NCBI RefSeq assembly: GCF_024498195.1
Contig: NZ_CP101824.1
Span: forward strand, 1,612,001-1,676,000
Length of the DNA stretch: 64,000 bases
Origin: Halovivax cerinus
Lineage (GTDB): Archaea > Halobacteriota > Halobacteria > Halobacteriales > Natrialbaceae
Reading direction: 5' to 3'
A program made the translations under genes and the position numbers. This document shows, piece by piece, positions 54,036 to 62,898 of the stretch (the stretch's first letter is position 1; the number at the start of each line of letters is the position of its first letter). Below the pieces are notes generated by a model. The model was not told the DNA's origin. It saw nothing but the letters and a program-made list of their open reading frames with translations, and ran no database searches.

Positions 54036-54065
54036 CCGTTCGCGGCTGATTCGTTCAGGTACGAT

Positions 54066-55373
54066 ATGACACGCGTTGCACTCGCGTTCTCGGGCGGACT
54101 GGACACGACGGTTTGCGTGCCGCTGCTCGAGGAGGAGTACGGATACGACGACGTTCTCGGCGTCACGGTCGACGTCGGGCAACCCGAATCGGAGTTCGAG
54201 GAGGCCGCGGAGACCGCCGACGCACTCGGTCTGGAGCACGTCGTGGTCGACGCGAAAGCGGCGTTCGCCGACCTTTGTCTCGAAGGCGTTCGTGCGAACG
54301 CGACCTACCAGGGCTACCCGCTCGGGACGGCGCTCGCACGTCCAGTGATCGCCGAGGCCATCCTCGAGGTCGCCGAGGAACACGACTGTACGGGGCTGGC
54401 CCACGGCTGCACTGGGAAAGGAAACGACCAGCTCCGATTCGAGGCCGTCTGGCGCGACTCGGACATGGAGGTCATCGCGCCCGTGCGCGAACTCGGACTC
54501 ACGCGCGAGTGGGAACAGGAGTACGCGGCCGAGAAGGACCTGCCCGTCGAGGGTGGCAACGAGGGGGACTGGTCGATCGACACCAACCTCTGGAGTCGCT
54601 CCGTCGAGGGCAAGGAACTCGAGGACCCGAGCTACGTCCCCGGTGAGGAGATCTACGAGTGGACCGACGCACCGTCGGGCGAGACGGCCGAGATCGAGAT
54701 CGAATTCGAGGATGGCTCCCCCGTCGCCGTCGATGGGGAGGCCTACGATCCCGTCTCCCTCGTCGAGCACCTCAACGAGGTCGCCGGCGCCTTCGGCGTC
54801 GGCCGTACGGACACGATGGAAGACCGCATGCTCGGCCTGAAGGTGCGCGAGAACTACGAGCACCCGGCCGCGACGACGCTGCTGGCCGCCCACGGGGCGC
54901 TCGAAGCGCTCGTCCTCACGCAGGAAGAGCGCCAGTTCAAGGACACGATCGACGCGAAGTGGGCCGAGAAAGCCTACGAGGGTCTGATCGACGCGCCGCT
55001 CGTCGGCGCGCTCGACGCCTTCGTCGCCGAGACCCAGTCGCGCGTGACCGGAACCGTAACGATCCGCTTCGAAGGCGGCCAGGCGCGCGCCGTCGGCCGC
55101 GACAGCGCCTACGCCGCTTACTCGGCCGAGCACGCCTCCTTCGACACTGAAGCGGTGGGCAAGATCGAGCAGTCCGACGCCACCGGCGTCGCGAAGTACC
55201 ACGGCTTCCAGCGCCGCCTCGCGAACGAGTCGATCGCCGCCGTCGAGGCGGCTGAGGAGGCGAACGGGACCGAATCGCCCACGCTCGCAACGGATGGTGG
55301 GGCCACCGATGGGACGACGACTAATGGCGGCGCGACTGCGGACAGTTCCGCCGATAGCACACCTGAGGAGTGA
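54066..55373 (+). CDS. argG: Argininosuccinate synthase
   Basis: Joins citrulline and aspartate with ATP (435 aa). P-loop-like VALAFSGGLDTTVCV is at the very start, then VTVDVGQPESEFEE, AHGCTGKGNDQLRFE, VEGGNEGDWSIDTNLWSR and the tail domain. The last 35 residues are a Gly/Ala/Thr/Asp-rich extension beyond the family end. ATG 54066 is the family start. argH follows after 2 bp. Confidence 0.95.
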   Translation: MTRVALAFSGGLDTTVCVPLLEEEYGYDDVLGVTVDVGQPESEFEEAAETADALGLEHVVVDAKAAFADLCLEGVRANATYQGYPLGTALARPVIAEAILEVAEEHDCTGLAHGCTGKGNDQLRFEAVWRDSDMEVIAPVRELGLTREWEQEYAAEKDLPVEGGNEGDWSIDTNLWSRSVEGKELEDPSYVPGEEIYEWTDAPSGETAEIEIEFEDGSPVAVDGEAYDPVSLVEHLNEVAGAFGVGRTDTMEDRMLGLKVRENYEHPAATTLLAAHGALEALVLTQEERQFKDTIDAKWAEKAYEGLIDAPLVGALDAFVAETQSRVTGTVTIRFEGGQARAVGRDSAYAAYSAEHASFDTEAVGKIEQSDATGVAKYHGFQRRLANESIAAVEAAEEANGTESPTLATDGGATDGTTTNGGATADSSADSTPEE

Positions 55374-55375
55374 GC

Positions 55376-56866
55376 ATGACCGGGTCCGACGCGACGAACG
55401 GGAAAGTCGACGCCGACGAGAGCGTCGTTCGCCGCGATCGTTTCAGCGGCGGCCCCGCCCGCGAGTTCCTCTCGTCGCTCGAAGCCGACGCTCGTATCTT
55501 TGCGGCCGACATCGCGGTCGATCGCGCCCACGTCGTGATGCTCGCCGAGTGCGACATCGTCGACGACGAGACGGCCGGATCCATCCTCGCTGCCCTCGAG
55601 GCGATCGAAGGCGCGGGTCACGACGCACTGCCCGACGGCGAGGACGTACACGAGGCCATCGAGACGGCGGTCGTCGACCACGTCGGACCCGACGGCGGGC
55701 GGATGCATACCGCACGCTCGCGCAACGACGAGGTCGCGACCTGCATTCGCTACCGTTTCCGCGAGGACGTCCTCGACGCGGTCGAGGTGACGCTCGCCCT
55801 GCGCGAGGCGCTCGCCGGGATCGCCGAGGAACACGCGGAGACGATCATGCCGGGCTACACGCACCTCCAGCCAGCCCAGCCGACGACCGTCGCCCAGTGG
55901 GCCCTGTCCTACGAGTCGACGGTCGCGCGCGATACGGCTCGCCTCTTCGAGACCCTCGGGCGGCTGGACGCCTCGCCGCTCGGCGCGGCCGCGTTCGCCG
56001 GCACGCCGTTCGAGATCGACCGCGAACGCACCGCCGAGTTGCTCGGCTTCTCGTCCGTTCTTACCAACGCGACGGACGCGGTCGCGAGCCGCGACGTGCT
56101 CCTCGAGACGACACAGGCCCTTTCGACGCTCGCGACGACGCTGTCGGGACTCGCCGAGGACCTGATCGTCTTCGCGAACCGCGGCTTCGTCGACCTCGAC
56201 GACGACTACGCCTCGACCTCCTCGATCATGCCTCAGAAGGTGAATCCGGACACCCTCGAACTCGTCCGCGCGGTCGCGGGCGACGCGGCGGCGGGCGTCC
56301 AGGGCCTCACGACGACGCTCAAGGGCCTCCCGCGCGCGTACAACCGCGATCTGCAGCGCGCGACGCCGCACGTCTGGGGGACCGTCGATGCCGTCACGGA
56401 GGCGACCGAGGTAGCCGCCGGCGCGGCCGCGACCGCGGAGTGGAACGAGGAATCGCTCTTCGGGGCGGCCGGAGAGGGCTTCTCGACGGCGACGGGCGTC
56501 GCTGACCTGCTCGCAATGGGCGGCGTTCCGTTCCGCACGGCCCACGAGATCGTCGCGGAGGCGGCGACTGCGGCCGAGGCGACCGACGATTCGATCCGCG
56601 AGGCGCTCGCGGCGACTGCCGAGGAACACCTCGACGTTCCGCTCGACACGTTCGTCGACCCCACCGCGCTAGCCGATGCGCTCGATCCCGCCGCGAGCGT
56701 CGCGAGTCGCGACTCGGCGGGCGGGCCGGCTCCGGAGGCGGTCCGCGACCAGCTCGCGGCCGTCACCACGTCGATCGATGCCGATCGTGAGACGTACGCT
56801 GACCACATCGGCGTCCTGCAGGCCGCGGACGAGCGCCGTCTGGAGGTGGTCTCGAGCTATGTTTGA
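55376..56866 (+). CDS. argH: Argininosuccinate lyase
   Basis: Splits argininosuccinate to arginine and fumarate (496 aa). Visible: DEDVHEAIE-type GEDVHEAIET, HTARSRNDEVATCIRYRFRE, MPGYTHLQPAQPTTVAQWAL and signature SSIMPQKVNPDTLELVRAV. ATG 55376 is two bases after the argG stop; GTG 55370 is an alternative. A candidate second leader ORF starts inside its 3' end. Confidence 0.95.
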   Translation: MTGSDATNGKVDADESVVRRDRFSGGPAREFLSSLEADARIFAADIAVDRAHVVMLAECDIVDDETAGSILAALEAIEGAGHDALPDGEDVHEAIETAVVDHVGPDGGRMHTARSRNDEVATCIRYRFREDVLDAVEVTLALREALAGIAEEHAETIMPGYTHLQPAQPTTVAQWALSYESTVARDTARLFETLGRLDASPLGAAAFAGTPFEIDRERTAELLGFSSVLTNATDAVASRDVLLETTQALSTLATTLSGLAEDLIVFANRGFVDLDDDYASTSSIMPQKVNPDTLELVRAVAGDAAAGVQGLTTTLKGLPRAYNRDLQRATPHVWGTVDAVTEATEVAAGAAATAEWNEESLFGAAGEGFSTATGVADLLAMGGVPFRTAHEIVAEAATAAEATDDSIREALAATAEEHLDVPLDTFVDPTALADALDPAASVASRDSAGGPAPEAVRDQLAAVTTSIDADRETYADHIGVLQAADERRLEVVSSYV

Positions 56867-56978
56867 GACGGCGACGGTGGCGCTCAGCGCATCGGGCTCG
56901 GTGCGCGCGGATCGCTCGATCGGGCCGCGACCGCGACGGCCGCGGTCCCCGCCAGGGGACACTATTCTATCGAACTGA
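56859..56978 (+). CDS. Candidate second leader ORF upstream of lysW
   Basis: A 39-codon ORF from ATG 56859, overlapping the argH end, includes SVRADRSIGPRPRRPRSPPG. Its RPRRP stretch and surrounding DNA (CGACCGCGACGGCC, then CCAGGGGACACT) match the end of the argG leader (CGACCGCGGCGGCC, then CTAGGGCCACACT) in the same frame. Start and stop differ from the first leader, so this may instead be a non-coding copy of the same element. Confidence 0.4.
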   Translation: MFETATVALSASGSVRADRSIGPRPRRPRSPPGDTILSN

Positions 56979-57014
56979 CATTCGACACGAAATCGCGGTA
57001 TATGGGGCTCGAAA

Positions 57015-57035
57015 ACACTGTTAGTGTACAGTACA
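57015..57035. promoter_or_regulatory. Overlapping inverted repeats in the lysW promoter
   Basis: ACACT-GTT-AGTGT (57015-57027) overlaps TGTAC-A-GTACA (57025-57035). They lie in the AT-rich region just ahead of a TATA-like run and 65-85 bp before lysW. A good candidate operator for an arginine- or amino-acid-responsive regulator. Confidence 0.45.
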
Positions 57036-57063
57036 AATATATAATTTATCAGATAGGTTCGAC

Positions 57064-57073
57064 GAATTTATGT
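57064..57073 (+). promoter_or_regulatory. TATA box for the lysW operon
   Basis: GAATTTATGT lies about 30 bp before the ATG at 57100. A second AT-rich stretch ATATATAATTTATC is at 57038-57050. Confidence 0.45.
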
Positions 57074-57099
57074 ACCCGTAGCGCCGATGTGGGAGTACC

Positions 57100-57264
57100 A
57101 TGACGACATGTCCCGAGTGCGGGGCCGACGTGACCCTGCACGACGACCTGGAAGCTGGAGAGATCGTCGACTGTACGACCTGCGGCGTCGAACTCGAAGT
57201 GATCGAGACGGCGCCACCAGTCCTCGATCGAGCCCCCGAGCTCGAAGAGGACTGGGGTGAGTGA
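57100..57264 (+). CDS. lysW: Amino-group carrier protein LysW (ArgW)
   Basis: A 54-aa carrier. A zinc-ribbon with TTCPECGADVTLHD and VDCTTCGVELEV (two CxxC) and the conserved acidic C-terminal EEDWGE, whose last Glu carries the substrate through an isopeptide bond. It holds glutamate during arginine synthesis, replacing the acetyl group. It opens the operon and overlaps argX by the TGA/GTG. Length and ending are typical. Confidence 0.95.
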   Translation: MTTCPECGADVTLHDDLEAGEIVDCTTCGVELEVIETAPPVLDRAPELEEDWGE

Positions 57265-58172
57265 CCGTGAAGATCGGGGTACTCTACTCGCGCATCCGCG
57301 CGGACGAGAAGCTCCTGTTGTCGGAACTGCGCGAGCGCGGTCACGAGGTCGTGAAGATCGACGTCCGCGACCTCGCACTCGCAGTCGACGAGGCACCCGA
57401 GATCCTCGCGGACCTCGACATCGTCGTCGACCGCTGTCTGGCGACGAGCCGCAGCGTCTACGTCACGCAGTTCCTGTCGGCCTACGGCGTCCCGGTGGTG
57501 AACGGCCCGGAGACGGCGACCGTCTGTGCAGACAAGGTCCGAACCAGCCTCGCGCTCGACGGCGCGGGCGTCCCGACGCCGGCGACGAACGTCGCGTTCA
57601 CTACCGACAGCGCCCTCGCGGCCATCGAATCGTTCGGCTATCCGTGCGTCCTCAAGCCGGTCGTCGGCTCCTGGGGGCGCCTGATGGCGAAGATCGACTC
57701 GCGCAGCGCCGCTGAGGCCATCCTGGAGCACAAGTCGACGCTCGGGCACTACGAGCACAAGGTGTTCTACGTCCAGGAGTTCGTCGAGAAACCTGGCCGT
57801 GATCTGCGCGTCGTCGCCGTCGACGGCGAGCCGATCGCCGGCATGGTCCGCTCGTCCGACCACTGGATCACGAATGCCGCGGCGGGCGCCGAGACGACCG
57901 CCCTCGAAATCGACGACGAGATCGCGGACCTGGTCGCCGCGGCGAGCGACGCCGTCGGCGGCGGCTTGCTCGGCGTCGACCTCATGGAAACCGACGACGG
58001 CTACACCGTCCACGAGGTCAACCACACCGTCGAGTTCAAGGCGCTGAACGGCTCCGTCGACGTCGACGTCCCCGCGGCGGTCGTGGACTGGCTCGAAGCT
58101 AAGGCCGCAGCGGAAGCGGCCGGCGAAGACGGCGAGACGACGGACGGCACCGAACTGGAGGTGACCCACTGA
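57261..58172 (+). CDS. argX: Glutamate-LysW ligase (ATP-grasp)
   Basis: A 303-aa RimK-like ATP-grasp enzyme. VKIGVLYSRIRADEKLLLSE starts it, then VPTPATNVAFT, PCVLKPVVGSWGRLMAKIDS, FYVQEFVEKPGRDLRVVAVD and GGGLLGVDLMETDDGYTVHE. It attaches glutamate to the LysW C-terminus. Alpha-aminoadipate use (LysX) cannot be ruled out by eye, but the arginine operon makes glutamate likely. GTG start overlaps lysW; it overlaps argC by one base. Confidence 0.92.
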   Translation: MTVKIGVLYSRIRADEKLLLSELRERGHEVVKIDVRDLALAVDEAPEILADLDIVVDRCLATSRSVYVTQFLSAYGVPVVNGPETATVCADKVRTSLALDGAGVPTPATNVAFTTDSALAAIESFGYPCVLKPVVGSWGRLMAKIDSRSAAEAILEHKSTLGHYEHKVFYVQEFVEKPGRDLRVVAVDGEPIAGMVRSSDHWITNAAAGAETTALEIDDEIADLVAAASDAVGGGLLGVDLMETDDGYTVHEVNHTVEFKALNGSVDVDVPAAVVDWLEAKAAAEAAGEDGETTDGTELEVTH

Positions 58173-59308
58173 TGACCGGCGGGGCTTCAGCCGCTGCTGC
58201 CACCGACGCAGACGACGCGGCTGCGGAGACGGTCACCGCGAGCGTCGTCGGCGCCAGCGGCTTCGCCGGCGGCGAACTCCTTCGCCTGCTGGCTGGTCAC
58301 CCCCACTTCGACATCCAGCAGGCGACGAGTCGCCAGAATGCCGGCAAGAGCGTCGGCTCGACCCACCCGCCGCTTCGCGGGACCGAGCTGCGCTACACGG
58401 AGCCGACGGACCTCGAATCGGTTGACGTGCTCTTCGCTGCGACTCCCCACGGCGTCTCGATGGGTCGCATCGACGAGTTCTTCGAGGTCGCAGACACCGT
58501 GGTCGACCTCTCGGCGGATTTCCGCCTCGACACCGCAGCCCAGTACGACGCGTGGTACGACGGCCACGACGCGCCCGCGTACCTCGCGAAAGCGGAGTAC
58601 GCCCTTCCCGAACTCAACCGTGCGAACCTGCCGGGTGCGGACCTGATCGCGAGCGGGGGCTGTAACGCCACCGCGACGATCCTCGGGCTCTATCCGCTGT
58701 TCGAGCACGGGATTTTCGGCGGGGAAACCGGCGCTACCGACGGAGGCGTCGCGGACGAGGTCGGGGGCGACGAGCGGATCGTCGTCGACGTCAAGGTCGG
58801 ATCCTCCGAGGGCGGCGCCGGCGGCGGCGCGGCTTCGAGCCACGCCGAGCGCTCGGGCGTCGTCCGCCCCTACGCGCCGACGGGCCACCGCCACGAGGCC
58901 GAGATCGAGCAGTTCCTCGGCACCCCGGTCGCCTTTACCTGCCACGCGGTGGACATGGTGCGCGGCGCGAGCGCGACGAGTCACGTGTTTCCCGACGGCC
59001 CAGTCTCGAAGGGCGACCTGTGGTCGGCCTACCGCGAGTCCTACGAAGACGAACCGTTCGTCCGCCTCGCCGCGGGTGGCTCGGGCGTCTATCGCTATCC
59101 TGAGCCGAAGGCCGTCGCGGGGACGAACGTCGCGGAGGTCGGCTTCGAACTCGACCCGTCGAACGAACGCGTCGTCGTCTTTTCGGCGATCGACAACGTG
59201 ATGAAAGGTTCGGCCGGGCAAGCCGTCCACGCGGCCAACATTGCCCTCGGATTCGCGGAGACGGCCGGGCTCGACTTCGCGGGACTCCACCCGGTGGGAT
59301 CGCCATGA
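58172..59308 (+). CDS. argC: LysW-glutamyl-phosphate reductase
   Basis: NADPH-dependent semialdehyde former (378 aa). An N-terminal Ala-rich tail (to about residue 24) precedes TASVVGASGFAGGELLRLLA (NADP site), FAATPHGVSMG, catalytic Cys in SGGCNATATILGLYP, and YAPTGHRHEAEIEQFLG. The middle domain has an acidic insert around 185-230. It acts on the LysW-linked intermediate. Overlaps argB by 4 bp. Confidence 0.94.
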   Translation: MTGGASAAAATDADDAAAETVTASVVGASGFAGGELLRLLAGHPHFDIQQATSRQNAGKSVGSTHPPLRGTELRYTEPTDLESVDVLFAATPHGVSMGRIDEFFEVADTVVDLSADFRLDTAAQYDAWYDGHDAPAYLAKAEYALPELNRANLPGADLIASGGCNATATILGLYPLFEHGIFGGETGATDGGVADEVGGDERIVVDVKVGSSEGGAGGGAASSHAERSGVVRPYAPTGHRHEAEIEQFLGTPVAFTCHAVDMVRGASATSHVFPDGPVSKGDLWSAYRESYEDEPFVRLAAGGSGVYRYPEPKAVAGTNVAEVGFELDPSNERVVVFSAIDNVMKGSAGQAVHAANIALGFAETAGLDFAGLHPVGSP

Positions 59309-60285
59309 CCGCCGACGAGACGCCGACGACCGCCGACGAGGCGACGCCGGTCGTGATCAAGATCGGCGGTGCCAGCGCGGTTGATCCCGCGGGCGCGCTC
59401 GCCGACGTCGCGCACCTGTCGGCCAACGGTCGCCCGGTCGCGGTCGTCCACGGCGGTTCGACCGCCGTCGACGAGACGCTCGAGGCGCTCGGCGAGGAGC
59501 CGACCTACGTCGAGACGCCCGGCGGCGTCGTCGGCCGGTTCACCGACGAGACGGCGATGGAGGCGTTCACGATGGCGATGGCCGGGACGGTCAACACGGA
59601 CCTCGTCGAGTCGCTGCAGAACGAGGGCGTCGACGCGGTCGGCCTCTCCGGTCTGGACGGCAAACTCCTCGCCGGAAAGCGCAAATCCGCCGTCAGGGTA
59701 CTCGAGGACGGCAAGAAGAAGATCAAACGCGGCGACCACTCCGGGACGATCGAGTCGGTCAACGCCGACCTGCTGAAGACGCTCCTGGCCGGGGGATACG
59801 TCCCCGTCGTCGGCGGCCCGATCCTCGGCGCCGAGTCCGACGGGGACTACACCGCCGTCAACGCCGACGCCGATCGCGCGGCCGCGGCCGTCGCCGGCGC
59901 GCTCGGAGCCGACCTCGTCGTGCTGACCGACGTCGCCGGCGTCTACGCGGACCCCGAGGACGCGTCGACGCTGATCGAATCGGCGACGACCGAAGCCGCG
60001 TTCGAGGCGATCGAGGACGCCGCGGCGGGGTTCATGACGAAGAAGGTGATGGCGGCCAAGGAGGCCCTGGAAAGCGGCGCGTCGTCGATCGTCGTGGCCG
60101 ATGCGAACGCGAACGACCCCGTCCTCACCGCCCTCGACGGGGCGGGGACGACGATCACGCCCGGAGCGATCGGAAACACGACTGCCACCGACGGTCTCGA
60201 GGCCAGCGTCACGGACGACGCCGAGGGCCTCGAGACCGTCGTCACGGACGACGCGGACGACGAACGCGGGGTGAGCGAGTCGTGA
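59305..60285 (+). CDS. argB: LysW-glutamate kinase
   Basis: An amino-acid kinase family protein (326 aa): VVIKIGGASAVDP, VAVVHGGSTAVDETLEALGE, SGLDGKLLAGKRK, PVVGGPILGAESDGDY and VVLTDVAGVYADPED. The KKIKRGDHSGTIE segment is of the LysZ type. The last 45 residues are an acidic, repetitive tail beyond the family end (VTDDAEGLETVVTDD). Phosphorylates LysW-bound glutamate. Overlaps argD by 4 bp. Confidence 0.93.
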   Translation: MTADETPTTADEATPVVIKIGGASAVDPAGALADVAHLSANGRPVAVVHGGSTAVDETLEALGEEPTYVETPGGVVGRFTDETAMEAFTMAMAGTVNTDLVESLQNEGVDAVGLSGLDGKLLAGKRKSAVRVLEDGKKKIKRGDHSGTIESVNADLLKTLLAGGYVPVVGGPILGAESDGDYTAVNADADRAAAAVAGALGADLVVLTDVAGVYADPEDASTLIESATTEAAFEAIEDAAAGFMTKKVMAAKEALESGASSIVVADANANDPVLTALDGAGTTITPGAIGNTTATDGLEASVTDDAEGLETVVTDDADDERGVSES

Positions 60286-61436
60286 GCGGATTCGTCTACT
60301 CCCAGAAGCCGATCACGATAGACTCGGGCGACGGTGTCACGCTGACGAGCGACGACGGCACCGAGTACCTCGATTTCGGCGCGAGCTACGCCTGCACGCC
60401 CGTCGGTCACTGCCACCCGAACGTGGTCGGCGCGATACAGGAACAGGCGAGTGAGTTGCTCTTCGTCCAGGGGTCGTACCCGGTCGAGACGCGCTCGACG
60501 CTCACGGCCCAACTCGCCGCGCTCGCCCCGGGCGATATCGAGAACGTCTGGCTCTGTAACTCGGGGACCGAGGCCAACGAGGCGGCGCTGAAGTTCGCCC
60601 GTAGCGCGACCGACGGGACGAAGATCGTCGCCGCGCGCGACGCGTTCCACGGCCGCACCGCCGCCAGTCTCTCGGCGACCTGGAAACCGAAGTACAAAGC
60701 GCCGTACGAGCCGCTACTCGAGGATCACGTCGAGTTCGTCCCCTACGGAGACGCGACGGCGCTCGAAGCCGCGGTCGACGACGAGACGGCCGCGGTCATC
60801 CTCGAACCCGTCCAGGGTGAGGGCGGCGTCAACCCAGCGCCGGCGGGCTACCTGCGCGCGGCCCGCGAGGTCACCGCCGAGACCGGGTCGGCGCTGATCT
60901 TCGACGAGATCCAGACCGGCCTCGGCCGCACCGGGTCGTTCTGGGCCTGCGAGAACGACACGCTCGTCGATTCACCGGTCGTCCCCGACATTCTGACGTC
61001 CGCGAAGGGCATCGCGAGCGGGCTCCCGATCGGCGCGACGCTCTGTGCGGATTGGGTCGCCGAAGGCGCCGCCTCGCACGGGTCGACCTTCTCCGGGAAT
61101 CCACTGGTCGCCGCGGCGGCGACCGCGACGCTCGACGTCATCGTCGACGAGGACCTCGCGGCCAACGCGGCGGCCGTCGGCGAGACGCTCGTCGACGAAC
61201 TCGAGACGGCCGACCTGCCGATCGACGAAGTCCGCGGCCTGGGCCTCATGTGTGGCCTCGAGGTGGGTCGCGGGGCGAACCGCGTCCTGCGCGACCTCGC
61301 GCTGGAGCACGAAATCCTCGCGCTGCCCGCCGGGCGCACGGTCGTCCGCCTGCTGCCGCCGCTGACGATCGACGAATCGCAGGCACACGCCGTCGTCGAC
61401 GCGCTCGAAGACGAACTCGCGGGGACGGCTGACTGA
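60282..61436 (+). CDS. argD: LysW-glutamate-semialdehyde aminotransferase
   Basis: A class III PLP aminotransferase (384 aa): start FVYSQKPITI, then LCNSGTEANEAALKFARSAT, FHGRTAASLSATWKPKYKAP, ILEPVQGEGGVNPAP, FDEIQTGLGRTGSFWACEN and PLP lysine in DILTSAKGIASGLPIGA. Forms LysW-ornithine. GTG start overlaps argB. The arg operon continues after 28 bp. Confidence 0.94.
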   Translation: MSGFVYSQKPITIDSGDGVTLTSDDGTEYLDFGASYACTPVGHCHPNVVGAIQEQASELLFVQGSYPVETRSTLTAQLAALAPGDIENVWLCNSGTEANEAALKFARSATDGTKIVAARDAFHGRTAASLSATWKPKYKAPYEPLLEDHVEFVPYGDATALEAAVDDETAAVILEPVQGEGGVNPAPAGYLRAAREVTAETGSALIFDEIQTGLGRTGSFWACENDTLVDSPVVPDILTSAKGIASGLPIGATLCADWVAEGAASHGSTFSGNPLVAAAATATLDVIVDEDLAANAAAVGETLVDELETADLPIDEVRGLGLMCGLEVGRGANRVLRDLALEHEILALPAGRTVVRLLPPLTIDESQAHAVVDALEDELAGTAD

Positions 61437-61464
61437 TGACGACGATGATCGGAGGGACCGACGA

Positions 61465-62898
61465 ATGACCACGCCACCCAACACGCTCGATCCCGCCGCC
61501 GCGACTGACGTCTCGCTCGCGACGGCCCGCGAGTTGCTGGTCGACCTGGTCTCGACGCCCTCGGTTTCGGGCGCGGAGGACGCGGCCGCCGAGCACCTGG
61601 CCGACTTCTTCGAGGCCCACGACCGCGAGGTGTGGCGCGACGAGGTCGGCAACGTTCGCGCGCCGGCTGACGACGCCGTGCTCTTCACGTCGCACGTCGA
61701 CACCGTCCCGGGCGACGTTCCCGTCCGCCTCACCGCGGACGACGTGGCTGAAGACGACGCGGTGGCCGGGAACGATGCGGTGGCCACGGCCGACGAGGAA
61801 CTCGACCTCGACGATGCGGCGACCGTCGCGGACGCGGTCCTCTGGGGGCGCGGAAGCGTCGACGCGACTGGGCCCCTGTGTGCGATGGCCGTCGCGGCCG
61901 TCAGGACGGGCTGTTCGTTCGTGGGCGTCGTCGGCGAGGAGACCGACTCGCGCGGCGCCCACCACCTCGTCGCCGAGCGCGACGTCCCCGGCGCGCTGAT
62001 AAACGGCGAACCCTCCGGCGCGAACGGCATCACGCTCGGCTACCGCGGGCTGGTCGCTGGCACGTACACCGTCTCGACGGCCTCGGGCCACAGTTCCCGT
62101 CCGGAGCCGAACGCGATCGAGGACGCGACGACCTGGTGGGCGGCCGTCGAATCGGCCTGTGACGACCTCGCCTCGACCGGCGACGAGACTGACGGCGGGC
62201 GCTCGGCAGGCGACGGATCGAACGGTGACGATGCCGGCTCCGTCTTCGAGTCGCTGACGACGAAGCCGACCGCCATCGAGGGCGGTCCCACCGAGGACGG
62301 GCTCGCCGTCGAGGCACGCGTCGACTTTCAGATCCGCGTGCCGCCGGCAACGACGATCGATGCGGTCAGGTCGACCGTCTCGTCGGTCACCGACGATTTC
62401 GACGGCTCGCTCGAGTGGACCGACGGCATCTCGCCTGTCATGGCGAGCCCGCGCACGCCGGTCGCCCGCGCGCTTCGCGTGGCGATCCGCGAGACGGGCG
62501 CCGACCCGCGGCTCCTCCGCAAGACCGGGACGAGCGACATGAACGTCTACGCCGCGGCGTGGGACTGCCCGATGGCGACGTACGGGCCCGGTGACTCCAC
62601 ACTCGATCACGCCCCCGACGAGCGCCTCTCGCTGTCGGCTTACGACCGCGCGATCGCCGTTCTCGACGCCGTTGGCGAGCGTCTTCGAGGACCAGCGTCC
62701 AACGCAGCCGCTGACGGTGACACCGATTCGTCGACCGAAGCGGACGACGCGAACACCGAGGCGACCACGCAGCACCCCACTACCGACGCGGCCTCCGCTG
62801 CGAATCCCTCCATCCCCGAGACAGACTCACAGACTCCGGATATCGACTCCACCACCTACGATACCGATTCCACTCCCCCAGATACCGATCCCCAATGA
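61465..62898 (+). CDS. argE: LysW-ornithine hydrolase
   Basis: A zinc peptidase (M20-like, LysK type) of 477 aa that frees ornithine from LysW. Metal residues: SHVDTVPGD (H-x-D), RGSVDATGPLCAMAVAA, GEETDSRGAHH (EE) and KTGTSDMNVYA. Two haloarchaeal oddities: an acidic insert after the first metal site (about 92-120) and a 65-residue Thr/Asp/Ser/Pro-rich tail from about residue 410. Overlaps argF by 4 bp. Confidence 0.92.
   Translation: MTTPPNTLDPAAATDVSLATARELLVDLVSTPSVSGAEDAAAEHLADFFEAHDREVWRDEVGNVRAPADDAVLFTSHVDTVPGDVPVRLTADDVAEDDAVAGNDAVATADEELDLDDAATVADAVLWGRGSVDATGPLCAMAVAAVRTGCSFVGVVGEETDSRGAHHLVAERDVPGALINGEPSGANGITLGYRGLVAGTYTVSTASGHSSRPEPNAIEDATTWWAAVESACDDLASTGDETDGGRSAGDGSNGDDAGSVFESLTTKPTAIEGGPTEDGLAVEARVDFQIRVPPATTIDAVRSTVSSVTDDFDGSLEWTDGISPVMASPRTPVARALRVAIRETGADPRLLRKTGTSDMNVYAAAWDCPMATYGPGDSTLDHAPDERLSLSAYDRAIAVLDAVGERLRGPASNAAADGDTDSSTEADDANTEATTQHPTTDAASAANPSIPETDSQTPDIDSTTYDTDSTPPDTDPQ

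Noticed and set aside
53991-54065. Longer argG start at ATG 53991
   Set aside because: It would place a TATA-like box inside the gene and add 25 residues absent from the enzyme family; ATG 54066 gives the conserved start.
59305-60285. Classical acetylglutamate pathway
   Set aside because: The operon has LysW and ArgX and no argJ or N-acetylglutamate synthase, so the carrier-protein route explains it better.
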